Positions 25,960 to 34,139 of a stretch of 57,974 nt of DNA are shown here, piece after piece; within the stretch, counting starts at the first letter, position 1, and every line of letters begins with the position of its first letter. The stretch is from Ferranicluibacter rubi (GTDB taxonomy: Bacteria; Pseudomonadota; Alphaproteobacteria; Rhizobiales; Rhizobiaceae). The position numbers and the translations under genes are program-made. The stretch spans positions 1 to 57,974 of the forward strand of contig NZ_JAANCM010000019.1 in assembly GCF_011603255.1 (NCBI RefSeq). The letters are read 5' to 3'. The notes under the pieces are model-generated. The model worked only from the letters and a program-made list of their open reading frames with translations, did no database searches and was not told the DNA's origin.

Positions 25960-26250
25960 ATGACCGCATATGCAATTTTCATTCGGGAACGCAGTCGCAA
26001 TGCCGCTGAACTGCAGACCTATGCCGAACTGGTGACACCACTGCTCGGTCAATCGGGAGCGACCGTGCTTGCCGCCTACGGCCCTCTGGATGCTCTCGAG
26101 GGTGCCGCTCCCGAAGGTGTCGTTATGGCCAGGTTCCCGACCATGGAAGCCGCTCGCGCCTTCTACGACAACCCCGAATACCAGGCGGCCGTGAAGCACA
26201 GGTTCCTGGGTGCAGACTATCGCTCCTTCATCATCGACGGGGTAAGCTAG
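25960..26250 (+). CDS. DUF1330 family protein
   Basis: A 96-residue protein starting at ATG 25960 behind CAAGGAG. It has the DUF1330 pattern: MTAYAIFIRERSRNAAELQTY at the N-terminus and FPTMEAARAFYDNPEYQ in the middle, a small dimeric ferredoxin-like alpha/beta barrel fold related to monooxygenase-type ABM domains. No enzymatic activity is assigned. Cotranscription with the MDR oxidoreductase suggests a shared substrate class. Confidence 0.88.
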   Translation: MTAYAIFIRERSRNAAELQTYAELVTPLLGQSGATVLAAYGPLDALEGAAPEGVVMARFPTMEAARAFYDNPEYQAAVKHRFLGADYRSFIIDGVS

Positions 26251-26283
26251 GCCAGCGAGGGTTACGGGACCTCAACATGAATC

Positions 26284-26304
26284 GCCCGCCACATCGGGGC
26301 GGGC
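26284..26304. terminator. Candidate bidirectional terminator between convergent genes
   Basis: GCCCGCC (26284-26290) and GGCGGGC (26298-26304) form a 7-bp GC stem with a 7-base loop, 33 bases after the DUF1330 stop and 57 bases beyond the convergent lipocalin-like gene. Flanking AATT is short, so termination strength is uncertain. Confidence 0.45.
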
Positions 26305-26360
26305 AATTCAGTCGATCAGACACGGTGGTTCCTGAAGAACGTCTGCAGGGGCTCGAGCTT

Positions 26361-26798
26361 TCAGAAGCGGTCGTAGCTGACGCGCCAACCTTCTGCAGCA
26401 TCGACCGGGGAAATCACCAGCTTGTCACCTGTGACCTCGAACTTGCGCTCAAGTCTCTGACCGATCAGGTTGCGGACGAGGGAGGACTCCACGGTGATCG
26501 CGAATATGTTCCTGGCATCGTCGATCTCGACGGGACCGTAATAGGCCTCGTAGGCTTTCGTGGTGTAGGGCGTGTCGGCGGCATTGGCATCGGGGTTCAT
26601 AGCCTGGACCGACAGGGTTCCTCCTTGCGTGAAAACGAGCTGGCCTGAATACGGGATGGTCTGAAGATTACCCGCAGCACCGACCTCCAGTGCGGTCATG
26701 CGCCAGGCACCGATGATCGGAGACTTGGCATCACTCGCGAATGCCGGGGAGGTAAAGGCCAGTGCCAGTGCTGCAGCCAAGATCTTGAAACTGTTCAT
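26361..26798 (-). CDS. Exported lipocalin-like protein
   Basis: A 145-residue protein with a clear signal peptide (residues 1-21, cleavage after AFA). The mature part starts with IIGAWRMTALEV and includes LVFTQGGTLSVQ, a pattern of small lipocalin-like proteins found beside short-chain dehydrogenases and cyclophilin-like genes. The ligand is unknown. It is the last gene of a minus-strand group (MFS, SDR, cyclophilin-like, this gene). Confidence 0.75.
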   Translation of the reverse strand: MNSFKILAAALALAFTSPAFASDAKSPIIGAWRMTALEVGAAGNLQTIPYSGQLVFTQGGTLSVQAMNPDANAADTPYTTKAYEAYYGPVEIDDARNIFAITVESSLVRNLIGQRLERKFEVTGDKLVISPVDAAEGWRVSYDRF

Positions 26799-26838
26799 CG
26801 AGATGTCCTTTGTTGTGTGGCAGGAAGAGGTTGGACCG

Positions 26839-27300
26839 TTAAATCCGTTCGATACGGACGGGATACTTGCCGCGCACCAGAAGCGCGTCGAAACCGTTGT
26901 CGAACCGGCCGAGACGGATCAGCCCGTCTCAACGATAGTCGGCATAGAAGAGAGCGAGGTTGCCCCAAGGCTTGAAGTAGCAGAGGTCGCCTGGCCGCTC
27001 GTTGGTGAAGGGGCCGCTGGCATCCTCGGTGAGCTTGCGAGGCAGATGGACGATCTTTTCGTTGCCTCCGAAATCCTCGATCTCGAGATCAAGCGGAAGC
27101 ATGGACGCAAGGTCGCGCGATGATGGGTTGTCGTAGAGCGTCGCTGTCAGCACCAATCCATTGAACGTCAACCTGATGCGCACGTCGCTCGGCTCCCGGT
27201 TGTTTGGGTCGCGTCCTTGCTGTGCTTTTGCGACATGCGGGATTGCCGCAGCCGCGAGCGCGACACCCAAAACCTGTCCTCGCCTGAATGATCGAGACAT
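26839..27300 (-). pseudogene. Cyclophilin-like fold protein interrupted by an in-frame TGA
   Basis: The frame from ATG 27300 encodes an exported protein (signal peptide to about residue 26) with the cyclophilin-like sequence LTFNGLVLTATLYDNPSSRDL and ends at TGA 26931-26929 after FYADYR. In the same frame the DNA goes on DGLIRLGRFDNGFDALLVRG to a TAA at 26839, which matches how members of this family end. A single base change (for example TCA to TGA) explains the stop. The 123-residue product would lack about 30 C-terminal residues. Low-level readthrough is possible but there is no evidence for it. Confidence 0.65.
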
Positions 27301-27311
27301 GGCGGCTTTCG

Positions 27312-28058
27312 TCAGACCGGTTGCGCTGTGGGTCGGAAGAGAATTTCGTTGATGTCCACGTCATCCGGCTCACTAATGGCGAATGCGACACTCCGGGCAA
27401 ATGTACCGGGCCCGATGGCGATTTTGCTGACGAACTCCATGGTACCTGCCTGGATATCCTTTTCGCTGATATGTTCGAGGAGTTCTGTGTTGACCGCGCC
27501 GGGCGAGATGATGGTTGTCCGGATATTGTAGGGTTTCACCTCTTTGCGCAGGCCTTCTGACAAAGCGCGGACGGCATGCTTTGTGGCGCAATAGACAGTC
27601 GCACCGGGATCAACGACATGGCCGTAAACCGAGGAAACGTTGATGATGTGTCCCGACTTTTGGGCCTTCATGTGAGGAAGTGCGGCGGCAATCCCGTAGA
27701 GCACGCCCTTGATGTTGACATCGATCATGCGGTCCCACTCGTCGACCTTGAGACGTTCTAGCGGCGCAAGCGGCATAAGGCCCGCGTTGTTCAGCATGAC
27801 GTCGATCCGACCGAACTGTTTGACAGTGATATCGACAAGGTTTTTGACCTGATCCCGGTCGGTCACGTCAGTCTGTACCGCGACGACCTTATAGCCCTGT
27901 GCGTTCATTTCCGCAGCCAGAGCCTCAATGCGGTCAAGGCGACGCGCGCCGATGATCACGGTCGCGCCGCGCTCTGCGAGATGCCGGGCCGTAGCTTCGC
28001 CCAGGCCACTGCTGGCGCCGGTGATGACAACGACCTTGTTTTCGATTCCCTGTGACAT
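27312..28058 (-). CDS. Short-chain dehydrogenase/reductase
   Basis: The 248-residue classical SDR has [12 protein letters not shown] near residue 13, NNAG at about 90, the catalytic Ser in INVSSVYG, and YCATK for the Tyr/Lys pair. The NADP preference is suggested by GARRLDR after the second strand. It lies 30 bases after the MFS gene and 11 before the cyclophilin-like gene. The substrate is unknown; genes of this type often surround LysR-controlled efflux pumps. Confidence 0.9.
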   Translation of the reverse strand: MSQGIENKVVVITGASSGLGEATARHLAERGATVIIGARRLDRIEALAAEMNAQGYKVVAVQTDVTDRDQVKNLVDITVKQFGRIDVMLNNAGLMPLAPLERLKVDEWDRMIDVNIKGVLYGIAAALPHMKAQKSGHIINVSSVYGHVVDPGATVYCATKHAVRALSEGLRKEVKPYNIRTTIISPGAVNTELLEHISEKDIQAGTMEFVSKIAIGPGTFARSVAFAISEPDDVDINEILFRPTAQPV

Positions 28059-28088
28059 GACGGTCTCCTGTTTCTGAGTTTAAGTGGT

Positions 28089-29253
28089 TCAGCTGCGCGG
28101 CCGGGCGAGGGCGGCCAGAACCGCCGACCCGACGAGCAAGATTGCGGAGAGGACAAAGGCGCTCCACCATCCGACGGTATCGAACAGGACACCGCCTGCG
28201 GACGCGCCGCCTGCTATAGCGAGCTGGATCAGGGCGACCTGCAGGCCGCCGCCGGCTTCGAGATCGTCCGGGATGATACGTGTCATCCAGGTGTTCCAGG
28301 CGACAGGCACCGGTGTCGACACGGGCTGCCGTCAGCCACTGGAATGGTCCAGCTGCGATCAGGAGGAGGGCGATGACGGCAAGGACAACGGGCATGCCGA
28401 CAAATGCGACCCCAAGATGCCGACGGAGCACGAAACCGATCGCAAACAACCCGGCCAATCCGCCAACACCCAGGCCGAGCAGCACCATGGACAGCGTGTT
28501 GATGTCGAGCCTGGTCACATGTTCGAGGAACGGCCTCAGGTAGATCGAGAGCGAATTCATGCCGATGAACGTCAGCGCAGTCGCCGCCATGCCAATCGCA
28601 AAGGTGCGGCTGCGAAGCAATCCGAACATTGTCCCAACGGATGCTGCTTTGGCAGGGGGCATTTTCGGCAGGACAGCCATTTGCCATATCAGCGCGCCGA
28701 AGCCGATCGGTACGGTGACGAGAAATGTGTTGCGCCACCCAATGAGGCTGCCGAGAAAACTGCCCAGCGGTGCGGCGGCAACGATTGCCATTGCCGTTCC
28801 GCCCTGAAGCTGGGAAATTGCCTTGGGAAGATCGGGGCCAGATGCGAGGCGCGCGAGAATGGCGGTCGAAAGTGACCAGAAGCCGCCGATCGCGATGCCA
28901 ACCAGGGCCCGCCCGATCAGGAAGATTAAGTAGCTTGGAGCAAGCGCCACCGCGAGACTGGAGATTGTCAGAACGGTCGTATAGAGAAGCACGACCGTTT
29001 TCCTGTCCAGTAGGCCTAAGATCCTGTTCCCGAACAAACTGGTCACGACCGCAAAGAAGCCCGAAACCGCGATCGCCAGTCCTGCCTGACCCTCGGTAGT
29101 CGACAAGTCCTGCGCAATTGGTGTCAGGAGGCTGACAGGCATGAACTCCAGGCCCACCAATAGGAATGTCAGGAGCGACAGGCAGGTGACGGCACTCCAG
29201 GGTGTCGTCTGCGGCCGGCCATGAAAGCCATCATCCACGGTCAGTTCGGTCAT
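28089..29253 (-). pseudogene. MFS transporter with a frameshift in the C-terminal part
   Basis: The frame from ATG 29253 encodes about 310 residues of an MFS drug or sugar efflux protein with ten or so membrane segments and RALVGIAIGGFWSL. After WLTAA (near 28330) it turns Arg-rich, whereas the neighbouring frame continues VSTPVPVAWNTWMTR to the normal end at 28089. One extra C in the run at about 28326-28328 accounts for the shift. The broken product would lack its last two or so helices and carry an unrelated tail overlapping the SDR gene. A sequencing indel is an equally good explanation. Confidence 0.75.
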
Positions 29254-29347
29254 ATGGTACTCGCTTCTGTTGCGAGTTTAGATAACGGTGTTGAACTCGT
29301 GCCACTAGACGGCATAAACTGCATGTCATGGTGAGAGAGATTCAACA

Positions 29348-30253
29348 ATGCGCCGAGACGAATTTACCGAGATGCGGGCCTTTCTTGAGGTCGCGAGAGA
29401 ACGCAGCTTTACGCGCGCGGCTGTAAAACTTGGGGTCACCCGATCTGCGCTCAGCCATACCATCCGAGCGCTGGAGGAGCGGCTCGGTGTGCGCCTCCTC
29501 GCGCGCACGACCCGTGATGTCGCACCGACTGCCATGGGCGAGCGGCTAGTGCAGAGTATCGAGCATCATTTCGAGGGGATCAGTGCCGAGATCACAGCGC
29601 TGAAGGCTCTCAGCGACAAGCCCTCCGGCCATGTCCGGATCGTCTGTCCCGATGATGCCATCGAACTGGTGTTTCGGGATCGGCTGAAGCCGTTCCTGCG
29701 CGAGTACACGGACATTCAGGTCGAACTCATCGTTGACAACGGTTTCACGAATATTGTCGAACGCCAGTACGACGCCGGGGTCCGGCTAGGTGAGGCGATC
29801 GCACGCGATATGGTCGCTGTTCGCATTGGTCCTGATGTGAGCTATTCCGTTGTCGGTTCGCCTGAATATTTCGAGCGTTATCCTGTGCCGGAGAGCCCAC
29901 AGGATCTCACCACGCACAATTGCGTCAATCTGCGGCTTCCTACATCGGGTGGTCTTTACGCCTGGGAATTCCAGGAGTACGGGCGCGAGTTCAGCGTCCG
30001 CGTCGATGGCCAGCTAGTTTACAGCAATATTGGCTCAGCAGTCGATGCCGCTCTCGACGGAATGGGTATTGCTTACGCGCCGACCGATCTCATTCGCGGA
30101 TATGTCAACGACGGCCATCTGCGAGAGGTCATCAAGGACTGGTGCCCGACCTTCCAAGGCTACCATCTCTACTATCCCAACAAGCGAAACCATTCCCCGG
30201 CGTTCTCGACATTTGTCGATGCATTCAGGTTTCGCCTTGGCACGGGCTATTGA
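29348..30253 (+). CDS. LysR-family regulator divergent from the MFS/SDR group
   Basis: A 301-residue protein with the helix-turn-helix SFTRAAVKLGVTRSALSHTI and a GcvA/PecT-like effector domain. It starts 94 bases from the divergent MFS gene, so the gap holds the shared regulatory region. It probably controls the MFS-SDR group. It ends about 50 bases before the left end of the IS630 element, which does not disrupt it. Confidence 0.9.
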   Translation: MRRDEFTEMRAFLEVARERSFTRAAVKLGVTRSALSHTIRALEERLGVRLLARTTRDVAPTAMGERLVQSIEHHFEGISAEITALKALSDKPSGHVRIVCPDDAIELVFRDRLKPFLREYTDIQVELIVDNGFTNIVERQYDAGVRLGEAIARDMVAVRIGPDVSYSVVGSPEYFERYPVPESPQDLTTHNCVNLRLPTSGGLYAWEFQEYGREFSVRVDGQLVYSNIGSAVDAALDGMGIAYAPTDLIRGYVNDGHLREVIKDWCPTFQGYHLYYPNKRNHSPAFSTFVDAFRFRLGTGY

Positions 30254-30385
30254 AAAATTCGTGCTCCGGTGGCGATCGCAGCAGAAGCGTTTTGAGACGG
30301 GTAATACCAACCTCCATTGATGCTGACTCTCGGGGTTCCCAAAAGCCGACGAATCTGAATCGGTAGCGCAAACAGGAGGTTTGCG

Positions 30386-30931
30386 ATGGGTTCAGCAATT
30401 TCTTTGCGATCAGACTTTCGCGGGGACGGGCTGCGGATTCTGGCCCGACAGACAAAGGATGCGGACCAGGCGCGGCGGCTCCTGGCGCTTGCTTCGATCT
30501 ATGATGGCGGCTCTCGCGCTGATGCTGCGCGGCTCGGCAGCGTCACGGTGCAGATCGTGCGCGACTGGGTGGTGCGGTTCAACGCGCGCGGTCCCGATGG
30601 GTTGATCAACGGCAAGGCTCCGGGCAAGCCGTCACTGTTGAACGAAGATCAGCGCACGGCCTTGGCGCAAGCCATTGAGCGAGGCCCTACACCCTATCTC
30701 GACGGCGTCGTGCGCTGGCGTTTGTGTGATCTGGCCCAGTGGCTTTGGGAGGAATTCCGTGTCTCGGTGAGTGAGCAGACTTTGGGCCGCGAAGTGCGCT
30801 CGATGGGCTACCGCAAACTCTCGGCTCGCCCGAGACATCATGCGCAGGATGCCGAGACAGCCGAGGCGTTTAAAAAAACTTCCCCGCCGCAGTGGCAGAG
30901 GTCGCCGTCGGTCCCGCCAAGGGCAAGGTGA
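30386..30931 (+). CDS. IS630 transposase, upstream frame (DNA-binding part)
   Basis: Starts at ATG 30386 after CAGGAGG. The first 140 residues are the helix-turn-helix region of IS630 transposases (GGSRADAARLGSVTVQIVRDW, then LWEEFRVSVSEQTL). At TTTAAAAAAAC (30870-30880) a run of seven A precedes the point where the catalytic frame takes over. Slipping back one base yields a fused protein. The tail after the run (TSPPQWQRSP) is not family sequence. A programmed -1 frameshift is known for many IS630 relatives. Confidence 0.85.
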   Translation: MGSAISLRSDFRGDGLRILARQTKDADQARRLLALASIYDGGSRADAARLGSVTVQIVRDWVVRFNARGPDGLINGKAPGKPSLLNEDQRTALAQAIERGPTPYLDGVVRWRLCDLAQWLWEEFRVSVSEQTLGREVRSMGYRKLSARPRHHAQDAETAEAFKKTSPPQWQRSPSVPPRAR

Positions 30932-31446
30932 TCGAAATCTGGTTTCAGGACGAAGCGCGTATTGGGCAGAAGAACAAAATCACCCGCCGCTGGGCCAAGC
31001 GTGGATCAAGGCCATCCGCACCGCACGACCAGCGAACCCGCTCGGCCTATATCTTCGGCGCGATCTGCACCAAACACGGCAAGGCCGCCGCTCTCGTCAT
31101 GCCTTGGTGCGATACCCATGCCATGAACCAACATCTGATCGAAATCTCTCGAAACGTCGCCGACAATGGGCACGCCATTCTGATCATGGACCAGGCAGGA
31201 TGGCACATGTCCAACAACTTGGCCGTCCCCGAAAACATCACCATCCTACCCCTGCCGCCGAAATCACCCGAACTCAATCCCGTCGAAAACATCTGGCAGT
31301 TCATGCGTGAAAACTGGCTCTCGAACCGAGTCTTCAAATCCTACGAGGATATCGTCGACCACTGCTGCCACGCTTGGCGAACACTGCAGGACCGACCTTG
31401 GAAGATCATGTCCATCGGTCAGCGGCAATGGGCTCATAGGTTCTGA
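30892..31446 (+). CDS. IS630 transposase, downstream frame (DDE catalytic part)
   Basis: Contains the catalytic triad: Asp in IWFQDEARIG, Asp in ILIMDQAGWH and Glu in SPELNPVENIWQ. All three residues are present, so a fused product made by -1 slippage at the A7 run would be a complete DDE transposase. The apparent start at 30892 (GTG) is probably not used independently. The gene ends 16 bases before the right inverted repeat. Confidence 0.85.
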   Translation: MAEVAVGPAKGKVIEIWFQDEARIGQKNKITRRWAKRGSRPSAPHDQRTRSAYIFGAICTKHGKAAALVMPWCDTHAMNQHLIEISRNVADNGHAILIMDQAGWHMSNNLAVPENITILPLPPKSPELNPVENIWQFMRENWLSNRVFKSYEDIVDHCCHAWRTLQDRPWKIMSIGQRQWAHRF

Positions 31447-31721
31447 TCAATGAGGGTTGGTATAAGTTGTGTATTGGTGGAACGTCGGTTCGTATCGGTT
31501 CGAGGCGACAGTACTTATAGGAGCCATACGCAACGGAATTCAGTTCTTACGCTTCAATCACGCCAGCCTATATCTTGTTTTCCGCGAAAGTATCGTTGCC
31601 AGCCTGCAGGCGTACCGGCTAACCGGCGAGAACACGTCATAGAGAATGTTGGTGGAAACAGCCTGGAGCTGCAATGGTGATATAGATGCAACGCGGTGGC
31701 AACTGTCACATTTCGGCATAA
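31447..31721. other. Gap between IS630 right end and the hydroxyquinol operon
   Basis: About 275 bases with the IS right end at the left and no supported gene. A 76-codon plus-strand frame has no ribosome binding site or motif. No convincing terminator for the leftward operon was found here. Confidence 0.4.
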
Positions 31722-32594
31722 TCACGGCTTAAAATCAGGCGAAGCCTTCTCTATCACGATCGGCACAAGGACGAAGTCGAAGGGCGAACGCCACGCTGTA
31801 TAACCGTTTGTGAGACGTTCGAAAGGCGCGATCAAGGAGCTCTTAACGCCAAACACGGTGTCGGAGCTCAGATACGAGTCATCGCCGACAAAGGTGTGCG
31901 TCACAACCTTCTGAAAGCCAGGCGCGGTTACGAGGTAGTGCATATGCGCTGGACGAAAGGGATGACGGCCGAGCTGCGCGAGCATCTTCCCAACCGGGCC
32001 GTCGTCCGGGATCGGATATGACACCGGCTTGATGCCAACGAAGCTGTAGCGACCGTCTGAGCCGGTGACAAAGATACCTCGATTGTTCCAGCGCGGCTGG
32101 ATATCCGGCTGTTGGACGTCGTAGTAGCCGTCGGCATTATCTGACCAGACGTCGATTCGTGCACCTGCTATCGGATTGCCTTCGAGGTCGATCACGCGCC
32201 CTTCAAAGAGACAGGTCTCACCTTTGCCGTCGAGCGAGATCGTCGCTCCCATTTCACGGATCGGTGCGTTCGGGACGTGGAATGGACCGAACACTGTATT
32301 CTCTGTCGCGCCTTCGGGCCGTCGGTTGTTGATGGCATCGACCAGCATCGAGAAGCCAAGCGTGTCGCTGAGAAGGATAAACTCCTGGCGTTCGCCGGAA
32401 CACATCTTTCCGGTTCTGGTGAGGAAATCGATACCGACCTCCCACTCCTCCTGAGTGAGCTGCGTTTCTTTCGCAAAAGCATGAAGATGCTTGACCAGGC
32501 AAGCCATGACTTCAGCGAGACGGGGATTCGCTTCGGAGGCCGTCCGGGCATTTACCGCCTCGACCGAGCCCTCCTCCGTGAAGTAAACGTCCAT
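31722..32594 (-). CDS. Intradiol ring-cleavage dioxygenase, hydroxyquinol 1,2-dioxygenase type
   Basis: The 290-residue product has the N-terminal helical dimer region and the non-haem Fe(III) ligands of intradiol enzymes: Tyr158 (NADGYYDVQ), Tyr193 (PVSYPIP), His217 and His219 (RPAHMHYLV). Similarity to hydroxyquinol (1,2,4-trihydroxybenzene) enzymes is inferred from length, the ENTVFGPFHV segment and the maleylacetate reductase gene upstream. Product would be maleylacetate. Catechol or chlorocatechol cleavage is the alternative. It is the last gene of a nine-gene operon that contains no aromatic hydroxylase. Confidence 0.85.
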   Translation of the reverse strand: MDVYFTEEGSVEAVNARTASEANPRLAEVMACLVKHLHAFAKETQLTQEEWEVGIDFLTRTGKMCSGERQEFILLSDTLGFSMLVDAINNRRPEGATENTVFGPFHVPNAPIREMGATISLDGKGETCLFEGRVIDLEGNPIAGARIDVWSDNADGYYDVQQPDIQPRWNNRGIFVTGSDGRYSFVGIKPVSYPIPDDGPVGKMLAQLGRHPFRPAHMHYLVTAPGFQKVVTHTFVGDDSYLSSDTVFGVKSSLIAPFERLTNGYTAWRSPFDFVLVPIVIEKASPDFKP

Positions 32595-32704
32595 TCTTTT
32601 CTCCTCCTCCTAGCTCCTCATAGCCAAGTCGTTCCTGCAACGATCGGGTTGCCCGCTGGCTGGAGCGCTCATTAAGACCAAAGGCAAGTGTAAATCGTTA
32701 TCGC

Positions 32705-33766
32705 CTAGGGGCGCGGCTCAGCGCCCTCCCATGCGCGTTGAAGCAGCGCTCTCAGTGGCGCGGCCTCAACTGGCCGTGGGTTCCAGTAGGGTTTGGAAAG
32801 CGCGATCTCACAAGCGCGATCAAGGTCAGCCTCCTTCATTCCAAGGTCGCGGAGAGCTGTCGGCATACCTAGCTTCGTTGCTATCCGATGGAGGCCGCCA
32901 GGCCCGTCAGAAGCATGTATTGCGTTCGCAATCTGCTCCATGGCTTCCGGTGCATTAGGGCTATTATACGCCAGGGCGTGGGGCAAAACGATGGTATGCG
33001 TTTCCGCGTGCGGGAGGTTAAAAGTTCCTCCGAGCGTATGGCAGAGCTTATGGTGCAAAGACATTCCAACGTTGCCGAGCACCGTGCCGCAGAGCCAAGC
33101 TCCATAGAGGCACGACGCACGTGCTTCCTTGTCGTCTGGTGCCTCTACGAGCTGCGGCATTCCCTCGGCAAGCGCGCGAATTCCTTCCTGGCCCATAAGG
33201 GACATGACAGGATTGCCGTCCTGCGCGTAAAGCCCCTCGGCTGCATGAGCGATCGCATTCATCCCGCTGACGAGCGACATTCCGAGTGGCAGGGTCATCG
33301 TCAGATCCGGATCGTATATGACCGAGCGCGGCAGGACGCGAACATCCTTGCCCGTTCGTTTGAGACCGTTCTCGGTAATACCGTAGATCGGCGTCATTTC
33401 TGAACCGGCATAGGTCGTCGGAATAGCGATAATGGGGATCGAGGATTCAAGCGCAATCGCTTTGCCAAGACCGATGGTCGAGCCGCCTCCGATCGCAACA
33501 GCGCAATCTGCGCCGAGCTCCGCCGCGAGAGCCCGAGCTCTACGCGCGCTCTCGATCGGAACGTGCATTTCAGCTCCGTCATGGATACCCGCGAGGCGTG
33601 AGCCGAGCATTTCGGCCACCATCTCAGCCTGCGCGCGTTGAGGAGGCGTGCAAAGGACTAGCGCGCGGCTTGAACCGATCGCCTCGACCTCGTCGGCTAC
33701 GGTGGTGACTTTCCCAGTCCCGAACACCACCCGAGAAGGAAGTGCTTTATAGACAAATTCCCTCAT
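32705..33766 (-). CDS. Maleylacetate reductase
   Basis: A 353-residue iron-alcohol-dehydrogenase-fold protein starting at ATG 33766 (GGGAGG upstream, overlapping the DABB stop by one base). GGGSTIGLGKAIAL binds NAD(P)H, with GSEMTPIYG, NAIAHAAEGLY and SLHHKLCHTLGG further on. The metal ligands of true Fe-dependent dehydrogenases are only partly kept, as in maleylacetate reductases. It would reduce maleylacetate to 3-oxoadipate, which leads to succinate and acetyl-CoA. Position next to the intradiol dioxygenase supports the assignment. Confidence 0.88.
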   Translation of the reverse strand: MREFVYKALPSRVVFGTGKVTTVADEVEAIGSSRALVLCTPPQRAQAEMVAEMLGSRLAGIHDGAEMHVPIESARRARALAAELGADCAVAIGGGSTIGLGKAIALESSIPIIAIPTTYAGSEMTPIYGITENGLKRTGKDVRVLPRSVIYDPDLTMTLPLGMSLVSGMNAIAHAAEGLYAQDGNPVMSLMGQEGIRALAEGMPQLVEAPDDKEARASCLYGAWLCGTVLGNVGMSLHHKLCHTLGGTFNLPHAETHTIVLPHALAYNSPNAPEAMEQIANAIHASDGPGGLHRIATKLGMPTALRDLGMKEADLDRACEIALSKPYWNPRPVEAAPLRALLQRAWEGAEPRP

Positions 33767-34080
33767 CAAGCGCTTCCTCCCGCGACAGCATAATCCACCT
33801 GGTAGCGCGCGATCCTCATCTGACCCAGTTCTCCTTTGACCCTGATGTGTGCGGGATGCACCGCATAGGCATCGAGGGCTTCCTGACTTTCGAATTCCGT
33901 GTAGAGGACGACGTCGCAGGCATAATCAACGTGGCTGTGATCAAGACCCACCTCGAGGTGAAGCAGACCCGGCACCTCACCGCGCAATTGCTCGAAGCGG
34001 CTGCGGAGGAAATCGGCAGCCTTTGATCGATCCTCTTTCGTATCGCCTGCAACATTCCACATCACGATATGCTTAATCAT
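33766..34080 (-). CDS. DABB (stress-responsive A/B barrel) domain protein
   Basis: A 104-residue protein starting at ATG 34080 (CGGAG upstream). The N-terminal MIKHIVMWN with later LLHLEVGLDHS and DVVLYTEFESQEALDAY is the DABB pattern. Most members have no known activity, but plant olivetolic acid cyclase shows that this dimeric fold can catalyse ring-forming or aromatising chemistry. Here it is embedded between a dehydrogenase and maleylacetate reductase, so a role in isomerising or dehydrating a ring intermediate is possible. This is an inference. Confidence 0.85.
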   Translation of the reverse strand: MIKHIVMWNVAGDTKEDRSKAADFLRSRFEQLRGEVPGLLHLEVGLDHSHVDYACDVVLYTEFESQEALDAYAVHPAHIRVKGELGQMRIARYQVDYAVAGGSA

Positions 34081-34139
34081 TATGATACTCCGTAGACGCG
34101 AGGATCTTGTGGCACCGCACGTTGCCAAGCTCATCTGAG

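Larger units (their letters stand above)
30304..31463 (+). mobile_element. IS630-family insertion sequence
   Basis: The left end TACCAACCTCCATTGAT (from 30305) and the right end, whose reverse complement reads TACCAACCCTCATTGAT (to 31462), are inverted repeats with two mismatches. The dinucleotide TA flanks both sides or nearly so (30302-30303; 31463-31464), as expected for IS630 elements that insert at TA. Inside are two overlapping transposase frames. It lies between the LysR gene and the hydroxyquinol operon end without breaking either. The exact outer base is uncertain by one or two positions. Confidence 0.8.

Noticed and set aside
28320-28335. Programmed frameshift in the MFS gene
   Set aside because: Only a short C run is present and no such recoding is known to me for this family; mutation or sequencing error is simpler.
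30386-31446. IS630 transposase as a pseudogene
   Set aside because: The frame change falls on an A7 run suited to -1 frameshifting and all catalytic residues are present, so a programmed fusion is more likely.
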